The notes: a model not told the origin generated them from the letters alone. A DNA stretch of 64,000 bases from Acetobacter sicerae (GCF_011516765.1 NZ_JAAABN010000002.1:186001-250000); one strand, 5' to 3'; counted from the stretch's first letter, positions 33,704 through 43,998 are shown. Made by a program: numbers and translations.

Positions 33704-36484
33704 ATGAACAAAGCGGGCATGCCCCACCTGATTCTGGTGGATGGCAGTGGTTTCATCTTCCGGGCTTTTCACGCCCTCCCTCCCATGAGCAACCCGGAAG
33801 GCGTGCCGGTCAACGCCGTGTATGGCTTCTGCAACATGCTGACCCGCCTGATGCGGGAGCATGTCGGCACACACCTTGCGGTCGTTTTCGATGCCGGACG
33901 GGTGACGTTCCGCAACGAGATCTATGCGCAGTACAAGGCGCATCGACCGGACGTACCGGAAGATCTGATCCCGCAGTTCGGGTTGATCCGTGAGGCGACC
34001 GCGGCCTTCGGCGTGCCTGGAATCGAGCTTGAAGGATTCGAGGCGGACGATCTGATCGCCAGCTATGCCCGCTTCATCGAACAGACCGGTGGTTACTGCA
34101 CCATCGTTTCCTCCGACAAGGATCTGATGCAGCTCATCGGTCCGCAGGTCGAGATGATGGACCCCATCAAACAGAAACCGATCCGGGCCGGGGAAGTCGA
34201 GGCCAAGTTCGGCGTTGGGCCGGATAAGGTCATCGACGTGCAGGCCCTGATGGGCGATCCGACAGACAATGTGCCGGGCATACCGGGGATCGGCCCGAAA
34301 ACGGCCTCCGCGCTGGTCAGCGAGTTCGGTAATCTGGAGGCCGTGCTGGCCGCCGCGCCGGACATGAAGAAATCCAAGCGTCGTGACTCGCTGATCGAGC
34401 ATGCGGAAGCCGCTCGCGTTTCGCTCAAGCTGGTTACGCTGAAAAATGATGTCCCTCTGCCCGTTCCCGTAGCCGATATGGCCGTGCAGGAGCCGAATGA
34501 GGAAGCTCTGGGCGACTGGCTCGACCGGATGGGTTTCCGCTCGATCCGTCATCGGTTCGGACTTGGCGACGGCAAACCTCTGGCGCAGGCGGCGTCCGCT
34601 GCAGCGATGCGCTTCGCCAACGGTGGCGCCCACTCTGCCGCAACGCCTCCTCCCGAGCAGGTTCCCTATAGCGGCTATGAAACCGTCACGGATCTTGTCT
34701 CGCTGGAGAAATGGGTCACAGAAGCCCGCGCTGCCGGTGTCTGCGCCGTGGACACGGAAACGGATGGCCTCGATCCCCTGAAGGCCCGCATGGTCGGCCT
34801 CTCGCTGGCGACGGCTCCGGGTCGGGCCTGCTATGTTCCGCTGCTGCATGAAGGCACGCTGGAAGCGCCTGTCGGACATCAGATTTCCGTATCGGAAGCC
34901 GTGGCTGCGCTTGAGCCGCTGTTTACGGACCCATCCGTGCTCAAGATTTTCCAGAACGCCAAGTTCGACATACTCGTGTTCCGTGGCGCGAACGCGGCTC
35001 CGATCGGCCCAATCGACGACACGATGCTGATCTCCTACGCCCAGTCGGCTGGCCTGCATGGTCAGGGCATGGATGAACTCTCGAAGCTGCATCTGGGTCA
35101 TGTGCCGATCACCTACGATCAGGTCACGGGAACAGGCCGTAATCGTATCCCCTTCCAGCAGGTGCCGCTGGACAAGGCGACAGCCTACGCCGCCGAAGAT
35201 GCCGATGTGACCCTGCGTCTGTGGCTGAAGCTGCATCCCCAGTTGCGCACCAACAGGGCGCTGGCTCTGTATGAGGGCTATGAGCGCCCGCTGATCACTG
35301 TGCTGAGCGACATGGAGCAGACCGGTATCAAGGTCGATGCTCATGAACTGCGCCGTCTTTCGGAGAATTTCGAAGGTCGTATGGGCGTTATCGAGAAAGA
35401 AATTCACACGGCGGCCGGACGCACTTTCAATGTCGGCTCACCCAAGCAGCTTGGTGAAATCCTGTTTGATGAAATGGGTCTTCCCGGCGGCAAGCGGGGG
35501 AAGACCGGCGCATGGAGCACGGATTCCTCCGTCCTGCAGGATCTGGCCGATCAGGGACAGGAACTTCCCACAAAGATTCTCGCCTGGCGTCAGCTTTCCA
35601 AGCTGAAAAGCACCTATACCGACTCTCTGCTCAAGCAGATGGACCCGGCGACAAACCGGGTTCACACCACCTTCCAGATGGCCATCACCACCACCGGCCG
35701 CCTGTCCTCGAACGATCCCAACCTTCAGAACATTCCTGTCCGCACGGAGGAAGGGGCGCAGATCCGCAGGAGCTTCATCGCGCCAGAAGGCAAGGTCCTG
35801 CTGTCCGCCGACTATTCCCAGATTGAACTACGCCTGCTGGCCAGTGTCGCGGATGTGCCGACATTGCGGGAGGCGTTCGCTCTGGGACAGGACATTCACG
35901 CCCGCACCGCCGCCGAGGTGTTCGGTGTGCCGCTTGAAGGCATGGATCCGCTGACCCGTCGGCGCGCCAAGGCCATCAATTTCGGCATCATCTATGGCAT
36001 TTCAGCCTTCGGTCTGAGCAGACAGCTCGGCATCTCCATGGGTGAAGCCCGCGCCTATATCGACGCCTATTTCGCCCGTTATCCCGGCATCCGGGACTAT
36101 ATGGACGAACGGAAGATCGAAGCGAAGGCGCACGGCTATGTCGTGACGCCCCTCGGACGTCGTTGCTATGTTCCCGGCATTACAGCGAAAAACGGCGCGC
36201 AACGTTCCTATGCCGAACGGCAGGCGATCAACGCGCCGTTACAGGGTGGCGCTGCGGATATCATCAAGCGCGCCATGGTCCGCCTGCCCCACGCTCTGGC
36301 GGAAGCCGGTCTGCCTGCCACCATGCTTCTACAGGTGCATGACGAACTTCTGTTCGAAGTGGAAAAGAGTGCGGCAGATGAGACCGCAGCGCTGGTAAAG
36401 AAAATGATGGAAGGCGCGGCGGATCTGCCCGTGCCGCTGGTTGTCGAAACCGGCATTGGAGCCAACTGGGCCGAGGCACACTGA
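33704..36484 (+). CDS. polA: DNA polymerase I
   Basis: A 926-aa full-length polymerase I. Residues 1 to about 290 are the 5'-3' exonuclease (DGSGFIFRAFHALPP, FDAGRVTFRNE, GFEADDLIAS, DKDLMQLI, DNVPGIPGIGPKTA). The middle domain keeps the 3'-5' exonuclease acidic motif VDTETDGLDP and YAAEDADVT, so proofreading should be active. The polymerase has motif A (LLSADYSQIELRLLA), motif B (RRRAKAINFGIIYG) and motif C (QVHDELLFEV). It functions in repair and Okazaki-fragment processing. The SCO-like gene overlaps its stop. Confidence 0.98.
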   Translation: MNKAGMPHLILVDGSGFIFRAFHALPPMSNPEGVPVNAVYGFCNMLTRLMREHVGTHLAVVFDAGRVTFRNEIYAQYKAHRPDVPEDLIPQFGLIREATAAFGVPGIELEGFEADDLIASYARFIEQTGGYCTIVSSDKDLMQLIGPQVEMMDPIKQKPIRAGEVEAKFGVGPDKVIDVQALMGDPTDNVPGIPGIGPKTASALVSEFGNLEAVLAAAPDMKKSKRRDSLIEHAEAARVSLKLVTLKNDVPLPVPVADMAVQEPNEEALGDWLDRMGFRSIRHRFGLGDGKPLAQAASAAAMRFANGGAHSAATPPPEQVPYSGYETVTDLVSLEKWVTEARAAGVCAVDTETDGLDPLKARMVGLSLATAPGRACYVPLLHEGTLEAPVGHQISVSEAVAALEPLFTDPSVLKIFQNAKFDILVFRGANAAPIGPIDDTMLISYAQSAGLHGQGMDELSKLHLGHVPITYDQVTGTGRNRIPFQQVPLDKATAYAAEDADVTLRLWLKLHPQLRTNRALALYEGYERPLITVLSDMEQTGIKVDAHELRRLSENFEGRMGVIEKEIHTAAGRTFNVGSPKQLGEILFDEMGLPGGKRGKTGAWSTDSSVLQDLADQGQELPTKILAWRQLSKLKSTYTDSLLKQMDPATNRVHTTFQMAITTTGRLSSNDPNLQNIPVRTEEGAQIRRSFIAPEGKVLLSADYSQIELRLLASVADVPTLREAFALGQDIHARTAAEVFGVPLEGMDPLTRRRAKAINFGIIYGISAFGLSRQLGISMGEARAYIDAYFARYPGIRDYMDERKIEAKAHGYVVTPLGRRCYVPGITAKNGAQRSYAERQAINAPLQGGAADIIKRAMVRLPHALAEAGLPATMLLQVHDELLFEVEKSAADETAALVKKMMEGAADLPVPLVVETGIGANWAEAH

Positions 36485-37125
36485 TGAACACTTCCACACC
36501 CCCGTCCGGTCCGAAAAAGAAATCTGGCAGAGCGGGTCTGATCATTACTCTGACGATCACCTTTCTGGCGTGTGTCGGCGGCTATGTCGCCTACAGGGCT
36601 TCGGACGCCATGGGGCCGGTTGTCTCCTCAAACGGCAATGAGGTGGGCGGCAGTTTCCGTCTGATGGATTCCTCGGACGGAACCATGACCGATTCGCATT
36701 TCCGCGGACGGTGGATGCTCGTCATGTTCGGGGCGATCCATTGCACGGATGATGCCTGCACCCCCGCTCTCACACGTCTGAGCGCAGCGCTTCAGGCTGT
36801 CGATCCGAGCCGCAAGCTATTCGCGCCTCTGTTCATCAGCCTTGATCCGAACCGTGACCTTGCCATGAATCTGCGGCAGTACGCCCTGAAATTCAACGCG
36901 AAGATCATCACCGGCACCGCCGCCCCGGCAACACTGGAGGCCGTCGCTAAAGAATATCACGCCCCAATCGTGAAACACCCTGATTCTTATTGGGAATATA
37001 CTTACGAAGTCTCTCCGCGCATTGTCATCATGAATCCCGAAGGACGCTACGCCGGAACGATCGAGACCGCAGCCAGCGCCGATGAAATGGAAAAACGCCT
37101 CCGTGCTCTTCTGGAGCAGCACTGA
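36484..37125 (+). CDS. SCO1/SenC-family protein lacking the usual copper ligands
   Basis: A 213-aa protein with one N-terminal membrane anchor (LIITLTITFLACVGGYVAYRA) and a thioredoxin-like SCO domain (FRLMDSSDGTMTDSHFRGRWMLVMFGAIHC). In typical SCO proteins copper is bound by a CxxxC motif and a distant His. Here the two Cys are in HCTDDACTP, with four residues between them, and the region aligning with the VDHS histidine reads YEVSPRIVIM, without His. Copper delivery to cytochrome oxidase is therefore doubtful and a redox or structural role is possible. The start overlaps the polA stop (TGATG). Confidence 0.82.
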   Translation: MNTSTPPSGPKKKSGRAGLIITLTITFLACVGGYVAYRASDAMGPVVSSNGNEVGGSFRLMDSSDGTMTDSHFRGRWMLVMFGAIHCTDDACTPALTRLSAALQAVDPSRKLFAPLFISLDPNRDLAMNLRQYALKFNAKIITGTAAPATLEAVAKEYHAPIVKHPDSYWEYTYEVSPRIVIMNPEGRYAGTIETAASADEMEKRLRALLEQH

Positions 37126-37128
37126 CGG

Positions 37129-38952
37129 ATGCTCCGCGGTTTTCGACTTTCTTTCCGAACCCCGTTGTTCTTTCGCGATGCAACGGGCGCTCTCTCATCC
37201 TCTTTTCTCCTGAAACAACAGCGCCCTGCGTCAGACATCAGAATAGCAAGACGTCTCACCTTTTCCGCGCTGGCCTGCTGTCTGGTGCTGGGCGCAACGC
37301 CGCTTCAAGCCGCAACCGTCGCACCCGGCGCGCCGGACAGTCCCGAAACAGGCGGTATCCTTCGCATAACAGCGGAGAACTCGGGCGGAACGCTCGACCC
37401 GCAGATCAGCTACGTTCACATCACCTACCAGATGGAAGCCATCGTCTATGACGGGCTGACCACCTTCGCCAAAACACCAAGCAAACTCAGCAGCCACGCC
37501 ATTCCGGATCTTGCGGAAGCCCTGCCGGAACCGCAGGACGGCGGCCGAACCTATGTGTTTCATCTGCGTCACGGCATCCGTTTTTCAAACGGCAAGGAAG
37601 TGACACCAGATGACGTAGTCGCCTCCATGCAGCGGATTTTCAAGGTGAACAGCCCGACCGCAGGGCCGTATTACAGTCACATCGTCGGCGGAGAAGCATG
37701 CCTGAAAGATGCCGAGCACTGCACGCTCGCCGGTGGTGTGGAGGCTGACGGCAGGGCGTGGACCGTCACCTTTCATCTGACGCATCCGGACGCCGAGTTT
37801 TTCGACCGGCTGGCGTTCCAGCACGCCTCCATCCTGCCTGCCGACACACCGTCACACGATACCGGCAACGAAGCGCCCCTCGGCACGGGTCCGTACAAAA
37901 TCGTCTCTTACGAACCGAATTCCGGTCTGAAGATGGAGCGAAATCCCTACTTCCGGCAATGGGATGCGGTAGCCCAGCCCGCAGGCTATCCCGACGAAAT
38001 CCATTATTCCTTTGGACTGGACCCGGAAGCCGCTGTCACGGCCATTGAGAACAACCAGTATGACTGGATGCTGGAGAGCGTGCCGCTGGACCGACAGGCG
38101 GAAATCGGCGCACGCTTTTCCGATCGTGTGAAACTGATAGACCAGCTCGTCATCTATTACGCCGCGCTGAACGTGAATCTTCCCCCGTTCAACGATCTCC
38201 GTGTGCGACAGGCGTTGAACTACGCGCTGAACCGCAAGGCTGTGGTGATCTACAATGGAGGTCCGGCGGTCTCCACGGCGGCCTGCCAGATGCTGCCGAC
38301 AGGCGCACCGGGATATGAGCCGGGCTGCGCCTACACAAAGGGCGCGTCCCCGGAACATCTAGCGCCCGAGTGGAAAGAACCCGATCTCGCGTTGGCGAAA
38401 AAGCTGGTTGAGGAAAGCGGCACAAAAGGTCAGAAGGTCGTCATCGTCACACCGGGTTCGGGCGGCTCGGGCGCTATCGCCAATGAAATCCGCGCTACGC
38501 TGGTCGATCTGGGCTACGTCGCCTCCGTGCGCCCCATCACGCCGGTGATCGAATTCAGTTATATCCAGAACAGCGATAACAAGATGCAGATCGGTCTGAC
38601 CGGCTGGAGCGCGGATTATCCGTCCGCATCCTCCTTCCTGCGCACGCTGTTCTCCTGCGCGACGTTCATTCCGCATTCGAGCAACTCCATCAACGCCTCC
38701 CAGTTCTGCGACCCGAAACTGGATGCGCTGATGGACAGGGCGGCTGAAGTCTCGCTGACCGACCAGAAAGCGGGCGATGCGCTGTGGGCCGAAGCGTCCC
38801 GCGCGCTCATGGCGCAGGCTCCGGCTGTGCCGCTTGACCAGACAAGGCGCGTGGCGCTGACCTCCACCCGCGTACATGGCGTATTCGATACACCGATTTA
38901 TGAAGCCGTTTTTTCGCAGATGAAGCTGCGCCGTGCGGGAGATGCGCCGTGA
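37129..38952 (+). CDS. Peptide/nickel-type ABC transporter substrate-binding protein
   Basis: A 607-aa family 5 solute-binding protein. Motifs are the AENSGGTLDPQISYVHITYQM start region, VFHLRHGIRFSNGKEVTPDDVVASMQRI, GTGPYKIVSYEPNSGLKMERNPYF and VRQALNYALNRKAV. These match DppA/OppA-type binding proteins for peptides or similar ligands. The signal peptide (ARRLTFSALACCLVLGATPLQA) begins only after about 38 residues, so the N-region is unusually long, although no better start codon is visible. Two permeases and two ATPases follow with overlapping stop/start codons, giving a complete importer. Confidence 0.92.
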   Translation: MLRGFRLSFRTPLFFRDATGALSSSFLLKQQRPASDIRIARRLTFSALACCLVLGATPLQAATVAPGAPDSPETGGILRITAENSGGTLDPQISYVHITYQMEAIVYDGLTTFAKTPSKLSSHAIPDLAEALPEPQDGGRTYVFHLRHGIRFSNGKEVTPDDVVASMQRIFKVNSPTAGPYYSHIVGGEACLKDAEHCTLAGGVEADGRAWTVTFHLTHPDAEFFDRLAFQHASILPADTPSHDTGNEAPLGTGPYKIVSYEPNSGLKMERNPYFRQWDAVAQPAGYPDEIHYSFGLDPEAAVTAIENNQYDWMLESVPLDRQAEIGARFSDRVKLIDQLVIYYAALNVNLPPFNDLRVRQALNYALNRKAVVIYNGGPAVSTAACQMLPTGAPGYEPGCAYTKGASPEHLAPEWKEPDLALAKKLVEESGTKGQKVVIVTPGSGGSGAIANEIRATLVDLGYVASVRPITPVIEFSYIQNSDNKMQIGLTGWSADYPSASSFLRTLFSCATFIPHSSNSINASQFCDPKLDALMDRAAEVSLTDQKAGDALWAEASRALMAQAPAVPLDQTRRVALTSTRVHGVFDTPIYEAVFSQMKLRRAGDAP

Positions 38953-39956
38953 GTGGTGCACAAGACATGGCTCCCCCCGGTCCATGGCGCAGCGCGTTCC
39001 GGGCGCTGTCGCGTAATCGTGCGGCAATGGTGGCGCTGGGCGTGCTGGGCCTCATGGTGCTGCTCAGCCTGCTCGCGCCGTTCTACGCTCACCACATCGC
39101 CCACACAGATCCGTTCCGCGCCAATGTCGCTGGCTCGTTCATGCTGGACGGAAAAACCATCGACATCATGCAGCCGAATGACAATCCGCTGCATCTTGGT
39201 CTGACGCCCGCTGGTCCGACATGGAATCCGTCCGCCTACATGCTCGGCTCTGACAGTCAGGGCCGCGATGTGGCGGCGCGTCTGCTGTATGGCGGCCGGA
39301 TTTCCCTGCTGATCTCCTTCGCGGCGGCGGCGCTGTGCATCGTCATCGCCAGCGTTGTCGGCATTCTCGCGGGCTTTTTCGGCGGCATCGTGGATATGGT
39401 GCTGTCACGCATCATGGACATCATGTGGGCCGTGCCGGTCTATCTGTTCGCCATTTCGCTCTCGATCGTGACCATCAGTGATGGACTGCACATCGGTCCG
39501 ATCAAGCTGGAAGCTGACAATCTGATTATCCCCATCGCCATCATCGCACTGGTCTATATGCCTTATGCCGCCCGCCCGATCCGGGGACGTGTGATGGCGC
39601 TGCGGAACGCCGATTTCGTGATGGCGGCCCGCAGCCTCGGCGTGCCGCGCTGGCGTATTCTAGTGGTGGACATCCTGCCGAATGTGGCGAGTTCCATTGT
39701 CGTGCTGACTCCCCTGCTGGCGGCCTTCGCGCTGCTGACTGAGTCCGCTCTCTCCTTCCTGTCCATCGGCGTGCAGGCCCCGACAGCCTCATGGGGCACA
39801 ATCATTCAGGATGGCGAAGGGCTGATCTACTCCCGACCGATGGTCGCCATCGCGCCGGGTCTGGCCATTGTCATCGTCGTGGTGGCGCTGAACGTGCTGG
39901 GCGATGGACTGCGGGATGCGCTGGACGTGCGCGAGACCAGCAAGAGGGGGGCGTAA
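38949..39956 (+). CDS. ABC transporter permease, DppC/OppC-like
   Basis: A 335-aa inner-membrane protein with the OppC-type N-terminal segment (RSAFRALSRNRAAMVALGVLGLMVLLSLLAPFYA) and five further helices. It has the EAA-like coupling loop ALRNADFVMAARSLGVPRWRILVVDILPN. LGSDSQGRDVAARLLYGGRISL is the classic DppC motif. Its GTG start overlaps the stop of the binding-protein gene (GTGA), so expression is coupled. It works with the next permease as the transmembrane pair of the peptide importer. Confidence 0.93.
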   Translation: MSGAQDMAPPGPWRSAFRALSRNRAAMVALGVLGLMVLLSLLAPFYAHHIAHTDPFRANVAGSFMLDGKTIDIMQPNDNPLHLGLTPAGPTWNPSAYMLGSDSQGRDVAARLLYGGRISLLISFAAAALCIVIASVVGILAGFFGGIVDMVLSRIMDIMWAVPVYLFAISLSIVTISDGLHIGPIKLEADNLIIPIAIIALVYMPYAARPIRGRVMALRNADFVMAARSLGVPRWRILVVDILPNVASSIVVLTPLLAAFALLTESALSFLSIGVQAPTASWGTIIQDGEGLIYSRPMVAIAPGLAIVIVVVALNVLGDGLRDALDVRETSKRGA

Positions 39957-40930
39957 TGCTGAAAGCCCTTCTCCAGCGGTTCGGTCAGACCGTTTTCGTG
40001 CTGTTCGGCATTTCCGTGCTGGTGTTTCTGGTGTTCTTCGCCACACCGGGCGCGGACCCGACCTCACGCATCGCCGGCAAGAACGCCTCTCCCGAGACCA
40101 TCGCCAAGGTGCGGCAGGAATACGGGTTCGACCGTCCCCTGCCCGTCCAGTATGCGACGATGATGAAGAAGCTCTTCATCACACAGGATCTGACCTCCTA
40201 CGCCAATCGTGGCGAAAAGGTCGTGCCTGAACTGATCAAGGCCGCGCCCGTCACGCTGTCACTGGCGACCGGTGGCGCTGTGATCTGGGTGGTGGTGTCC
40301 ATTCTCATGGGTACGGTCGCGGCGGCGTTTCGCGGCACATGGATCGACCGGACGCTGATGGCCATCGGGCTGATCGGTATCTCCATTCCGGTCTTCTGGC
40401 TCGGACAGGTCGCCAATCTCATCACGCAGGCGCGCTATCACGACACATGGCTGTTCTCATGGGTGCCCGCGCTCGGTTATGTGCCGTTTGCGGAAAGCCC
40501 GGTCGGCTGGTTCAAGGCGCTGATTATCCCCTGGTGCACGCTCGCGGTGCTGTTTATCGGCGTCTATGCCCGTGTGCTGCGCTCGGACCTTGTCACCGTG
40601 TCCGGCGAGGATTTCATGCGCACGGCCCGCGCCAAGGGGCTATCCCCGACGCGCGTGCTGCTGGTGCATGGGCTGCGGACGTCCATGATCACCTTCGTCT
40701 CCCTGTTCGGCATGGATTTCGCCCAGTTAATCGGCGGCGGCGCGCTGCTGACGGAAGTGGTGTTCGGTCTTCAGGGCGTCGGGCGGCTGACCTATCAGGC
40801 GCTCTCGGCGCTCGATCTGCCGCTTATCATGGCCAGCGTGATGTATTCCGCCGTGTTCGTCGTGCTGGCGAACGCGCTGGTCGATGTGATCTACATCTTC
40901 CTCGACCCGAGAGTGCGCGATGGCCGGTGA
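39956..40930 (+). CDS. ABC transporter permease, DppB/OppB-like
   Basis: A 324-aa permease. It has the DppB-type start (LLQRFGQTVFVLFGISVLVFLVFFATPGADPT), RQEYGFDRPLPVQYA, and the coupling loop LVTVSGEDFMRTARAKGLSPTRVLLVHGLRTS, with about six helices. Its ATG overlaps the stop of the DppC-like gene by one base (TAATG). The order here is binding protein, DppC-like, DppB-like, then ATPases; most peptide operons place the DppB-like gene before the DppC-like gene. Confidence 0.93.
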   Translation: MLKALLQRFGQTVFVLFGISVLVFLVFFATPGADPTSRIAGKNASPETIAKVRQEYGFDRPLPVQYATMMKKLFITQDLTSYANRGEKVVPELIKAAPVTLSLATGGAVIWVVVSILMGTVAAAFRGTWIDRTLMAIGLIGISIPVFWLGQVANLITQARYHDTWLFSWVPALGYVPFAESPVGWFKALIIPWCTLAVLFIGVYARVLRSDLVTVSGEDFMRTARAKGLSPTRVLLVHGLRTSMITFVSLFGMDFAQLIGGGALLTEVVFGLQGVGRLTYQALSALDLPLIMASVMYSAVFVVLANALVDVIYIFLDPRVRDGR

Positions 40931-41933
40931 TGCTCCCCTTCTCGACGTGCGCGACCTCTGTGTGAGCTTCCGCTCGGGCGGTCGTGATGTGCCGATCATC
41001 GAGAACGTCTCGTTTACCGTGTGCGAACGGGAAATCCTTGGTATCGTTGGAGAATCCGGCTCTGGCAAAAGCGTGACGGCCATGGCCATCATGCGCCTGA
41101 TCGACGATCCGGGCGTCAGTCTGCGGGGCTCCGTCCGGTTCCGAGGCCAGGAACTGACGACGCTGCCCCAGAAAGCGTTCCGGCACATACGCGGCCGCGA
41201 AATCGCGATGATCTTTCAGGACCCGATGACGGCCTTCACGCCAGTTTACACAATCGGCTGGCAGATCGATGAGGCGATCCGCGTGCATGAGCGCGTCTCA
41301 AAGTCCGAGGCCCGCACACGCACGGTCCGACTGCTTGGCGACATGGGCGTGCCGGACCCCGAACGCACCGCCAACCGTTATCCACACCAGTTGTCCGGCG
41401 GCCTGCGCCAGCGTGCGATGATCGCCATGGCGCTGTCCTGCAATCCGGCCCTGCTGATCGCCGACGAGCCGACCACAGCGCTGGACGTAACCGTGCAGGC
41501 GCAGATTCTTGATCTTCTGCGGAATCTCCGCACTGATTACGGATCGGCCGTCATGCTCATCACGCATGATATGGGCGTTGTGGCGGAGACCTGCGACCAT
41601 GTGATGGTGCTGTATTCCGGGCGTGTGGCCGAGCGTGGGCCTGCATCCGCGATCTTTACCCAACCGGCGCACCCTTACACGGCGGCGCTTCTGGATTCCA
41701 TCCCACCGCTGACCGGCCCACGCCCCATGCGTCTGCCGTCCATCGCGGGCGTGCCCCCTGCCCCGCTGGAACGCCCCCCTGGCTGCGCCTTCGCGCCACG
41801 CTGCCATTATGCGCATGACGCCTGCTCGGTCCTGCCGCCGCTTGTTCGGTTTGCCGAACAGGATGTCGCCTGCATTCTGCCGGGTGAAGGAAAAGCGCTG
41901 CCTCCGCGTATTCTCCACGGAGCCGAGGCATGA
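40920..41933 (+). CDS. Peptide ABC transporter ATP-binding protein, DppD-like
   Basis: A 337-aa ATPase with Walker A GESGSGKS, the ABC signature [12 protein letters not shown], Walker [13 protein letters not shown] and the switch His in LITHDMGVV. The C-terminal oligopeptide-transporter extension carries four cysteines ([19 protein letters not shown]...VACILPG), the usual OppD/DppD zinc- or cluster-binding region. The start overlaps the DppB-like gene by 11 bases. Confidence 0.93.
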   Translation: MAGDAPLLDVRDLCVSFRSGGRDVPIIENVSFTVCEREILGIVGESGSGKSVTAMAIMRLIDDPGVSLRGSVRFRGQELTTLPQKAFRHIRGREIAMIFQDPMTAFTPVYTIGWQIDEAIRVHERVSKSEARTRTVRLLGDMGVPDPERTANRYPHQLSGGLRQRAMIAMALSCNPALLIADEPTTALDVTVQAQILDLLRNLRTDYGSAVMLITHDMGVVAETCDHVMVLYSGRVAERGPASAIFTQPAHPYTAALLDSIPPLTGPRPMRLPSIAGVPPAPLERPPGCAFAPRCHYAHDACSVLPPLVRFAEQDVACILPGEGKALPPRILHGAEA

Positions 41934-42895
41934 CGGATATTCTGAAAGCCATTGAACTCCGCAAGGATTATCGTCTGCCTAGGGGCAAGACATTACGGGC
42001 TCTGGACAACGTGTCGCTCACTGTACGATCCGGTGAAGTGCTGGGACTTGTGGGGGAATCCGGCTGCGGCAAATCCACCCTCGGGCGTTGCCTGCTGCGT
42101 CTGACAGATCTGACTTCCGGCACTATTCTGTTCGAGGATCAGGATATTTCCAGAACCAATGAGCGCGCCCTGCGTCCCGTGCGGCGACAGATGCAGATGG
42201 TCTTTCAGGATTCCTATGCCGCGCTCAATCCCAAACGACGGATCGGCGATCTTCTGGCCGAGCCTTTACGGGTCCATCCTGATAAGAACGGCCAGAAACG
42301 CAGCCGTCAGGTGATCGAGGCCCGACTTGATGAACTGATGGACCTCGTAAGTCTGCCGCGTTCCGCTCTTGCCCGGTATCCACACGAGTTTTCCGGTGGA
42401 CAGCGCCAGCGGATCAACATCGCCCGCGCGTTGGCTCTCTCTCCACGTCTGATCGTGGCGGATGAACCGGTGTCCGCGCTGGATGTGTCGGTGCAGGCCC
42501 AGATCGTCAATCTGTTCACCGATCTCAAGGAACAGCTTGGCCTCACCTACGTTTTCATCGCGCACGATCTTGCCGTGGTCAGGCAGATCTCAACGCGTGT
42601 GGCGGTGATGTATCTCGGAGCCATCGTGGAACTTGGCGACACCGACACGGTCATGCAGCGTCCGGCGCATCCCTACACGGCCGCCTTGATTTCTGCTGTC
42701 CCTGAACCGGTCATCGGGGCCAGTGACCGGCGTATCCTGCTGCATGGTGATGTGCCGTCACCGGTTTCTCCGCCTTCCGGCTGCCGCTTTCACACACGCT
42801 GCCCGAAAGCGGAGAAACGCTGCTCTGAAGAAGCGCCCCTCCTCCGCTCCATTGACGAGGGACACGAAGTGTCCTGCCATTTTCCGAATCTCTGA
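41930..42895 (+). CDS. Peptide ABC transporter ATP-binding protein, DppF-like
   Basis: A 321-aa ATPase with Walker A GESGCGKST, signature FSGGQRQRINIA, Walker B LIVADEPVSALD and switch His in FIAHDLAVV. The C-terminal extension again has the Cys-rich pattern (GCRFHTRCPKAEKRCSE). ATGA overlap with the DppD-like gene completes the five-gene operon. It is convergent with the polyamine-type ATPase gene, 17 bases away. Confidence 0.93.
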   Translation: MTDILKAIELRKDYRLPRGKTLRALDNVSLTVRSGEVLGLVGESGCGKSTLGRCLLRLTDLTSGTILFEDQDISRTNERALRPVRRQMQMVFQDSYAALNPKRRIGDLLAEPLRVHPDKNGQKRSRQVIEARLDELMDLVSLPRSALARYPHEFSGGQRQRINIARALALSPRLIVADEPVSALDVSVQAQIVNLFTDLKEQLGLTYVFIAHDLAVVRQISTRVAVMYLGAIVELGDTDTVMQRPAHPYTAALISAVPEPVIGASDRRILLHGDVPSPVSPPSGCRFHTRCPKAEKRCSEEAPLLRSIDEGHEVSCHFPNL

Positions 42896-42912
42896 TCTGC
42901 TCAGGCTTTCTG

Positions 42913-43998
42913 TCAGGCAGCAAGTAACGGGCAACACGCACCCGCTCTCAGTCCCAGAGCAATAACAGCGCCTTCCCGTATATCCGTTTCAACCCGGTCG
43001 CGAGGCACATCGACCCAAAGACTGGAGCTTCCCAGCTTTACCAGCAGTCTGAGGCTGTGCCCGTGGAAAGCTATCGAGCTGATCTCCCCCAGAAACGTAT
43101 CCGGATCTCCTTTTCTCATCTGAACGATATCTTCCGGACGTATGGCAATCGTCAGTCTGGTTCCCGCCATGGCGGCCAGCTCCGTAGAGCCGGTCACCAC
43201 GGGCCTCCAGTCACCAGCGACCTGAAACCGTATGCCCGTCGGCTCACGCTGAAGAAACACGCCCGGCAGAAGATTGGTCGTGCCGATGAAGCCCGCGACA
43301 AATTTTGAAGCTGGCCGGTCATACAGTGTGGCGGGGTCCGCAATCTGTTCGATATGACCTTTATTCATGACGGCGATCCGGTCGGAAATCGACAGAGCCT
43401 CCGTCTGATCATGCGTGACCATGACAAAGGTGGTCCCCAGTTCCTTTTGCAGCCGCTTAAGTTCATTCTGCATGTGTTCACGCAGGCTGGCATCCAGAGC
43501 AGAAAGCGGTTCATCCAGCAGCAGCAACTGTGGCTCACAGACGAGCGCCCGCGCCAGCGCCACACGCTGTCTCTGGCCACCCGACAGACTCCCGATCTGT
43601 GCTTTCGCCCTGTCGGGTAGCCCCACGAGCTCAAGAGCTTCCTTTACTTTACGCGCCCGATCACGTCCGGACATCCCCCGCAGCATCAGACCGAACGCGA
43701 TATTTTCCTGCACATTCATGTTGGGAAACAGCGCATAATCCTGAAAAACCGTGTTCACCGGACGATCAAAAGGACGAAGCGGCGTTATGTCCTTGTCGTC
43801 AAGGAGCACACGTCCTGAGGTCGGAACCTCAAAACCGGCAATGATCCTGAGAGTGGTTGTCTTTCCACATCCGGAAGGCCCAAGGAGACTGAGGAATTCG
43901 CCTCTCTCTATCGAAAGGCTGATACTGTCCAGGCCAACCGAACCACCCGGAAAGACCTTGTTCACACTATCAAGCCTGAGAAGTGGTCCCGCGCTCAT
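42913..43998 (-). CDS. Spermidine/putrescine-type ABC transporter ATP-binding protein (PotA-like)
   Basis: About 361 aa. Walker A GPSGCGKTT, Q-loop FQDYALFPNM, signature LSGGQRQRVALARAL, Walker B LLLDEPLSALD and switch His in MVTHDQTEAL. A TOBE_2 domain follows (FIGTTNLLPG, TRLTIAIRPEDI). This matches PotA/FbpC-type importers of polyamines, Fe or related ligands. The start at 43998 has GGAGAAAG; it overlaps the stop end of the XRE-cupin gene by 29 bases. It is the last gene of the operon potB-like, potC-like, binding protein, regulator, ATPase. Confidence 0.9.
   Translation of the reverse strand: MSAGPLLRLDSVNKVFPGGSVGLDSISLSIERGEFLSLLGPSGCGKTTTLRIIAGFEVPTSGRVLLDDKDITPLRPFDRPVNTVFQDYALFPNMNVQENIAFGLMLRGMSGRDRARKVKEALELVGLPDRAKAQIGSLSGGQRQRVALARALVCEPQLLLLDEPLSALDASLREHMQNELKRLQKELGTTFVMVTHDQTEALSISDRIAVMNKGHIEQIADPATLYDRPASKFVAGFIGTTNLLPGVFLQREPTGIRFQVAGDWRPVVTGSTELAAMAGTRLTIAIRPEDIVQMRKGDPDTFLGEISSIAFHGHSLRLLVKLGSSSLWVDVPRDRVETDIREGAVIALGLRAGACCPLLAA

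Noticed and set aside
33488..35407. A 639-codon open frame antisense to polA
   Set aside because: polA on the other strand has all expected motifs; the antisense product has no family features and is a by-product of high-GC codon use.
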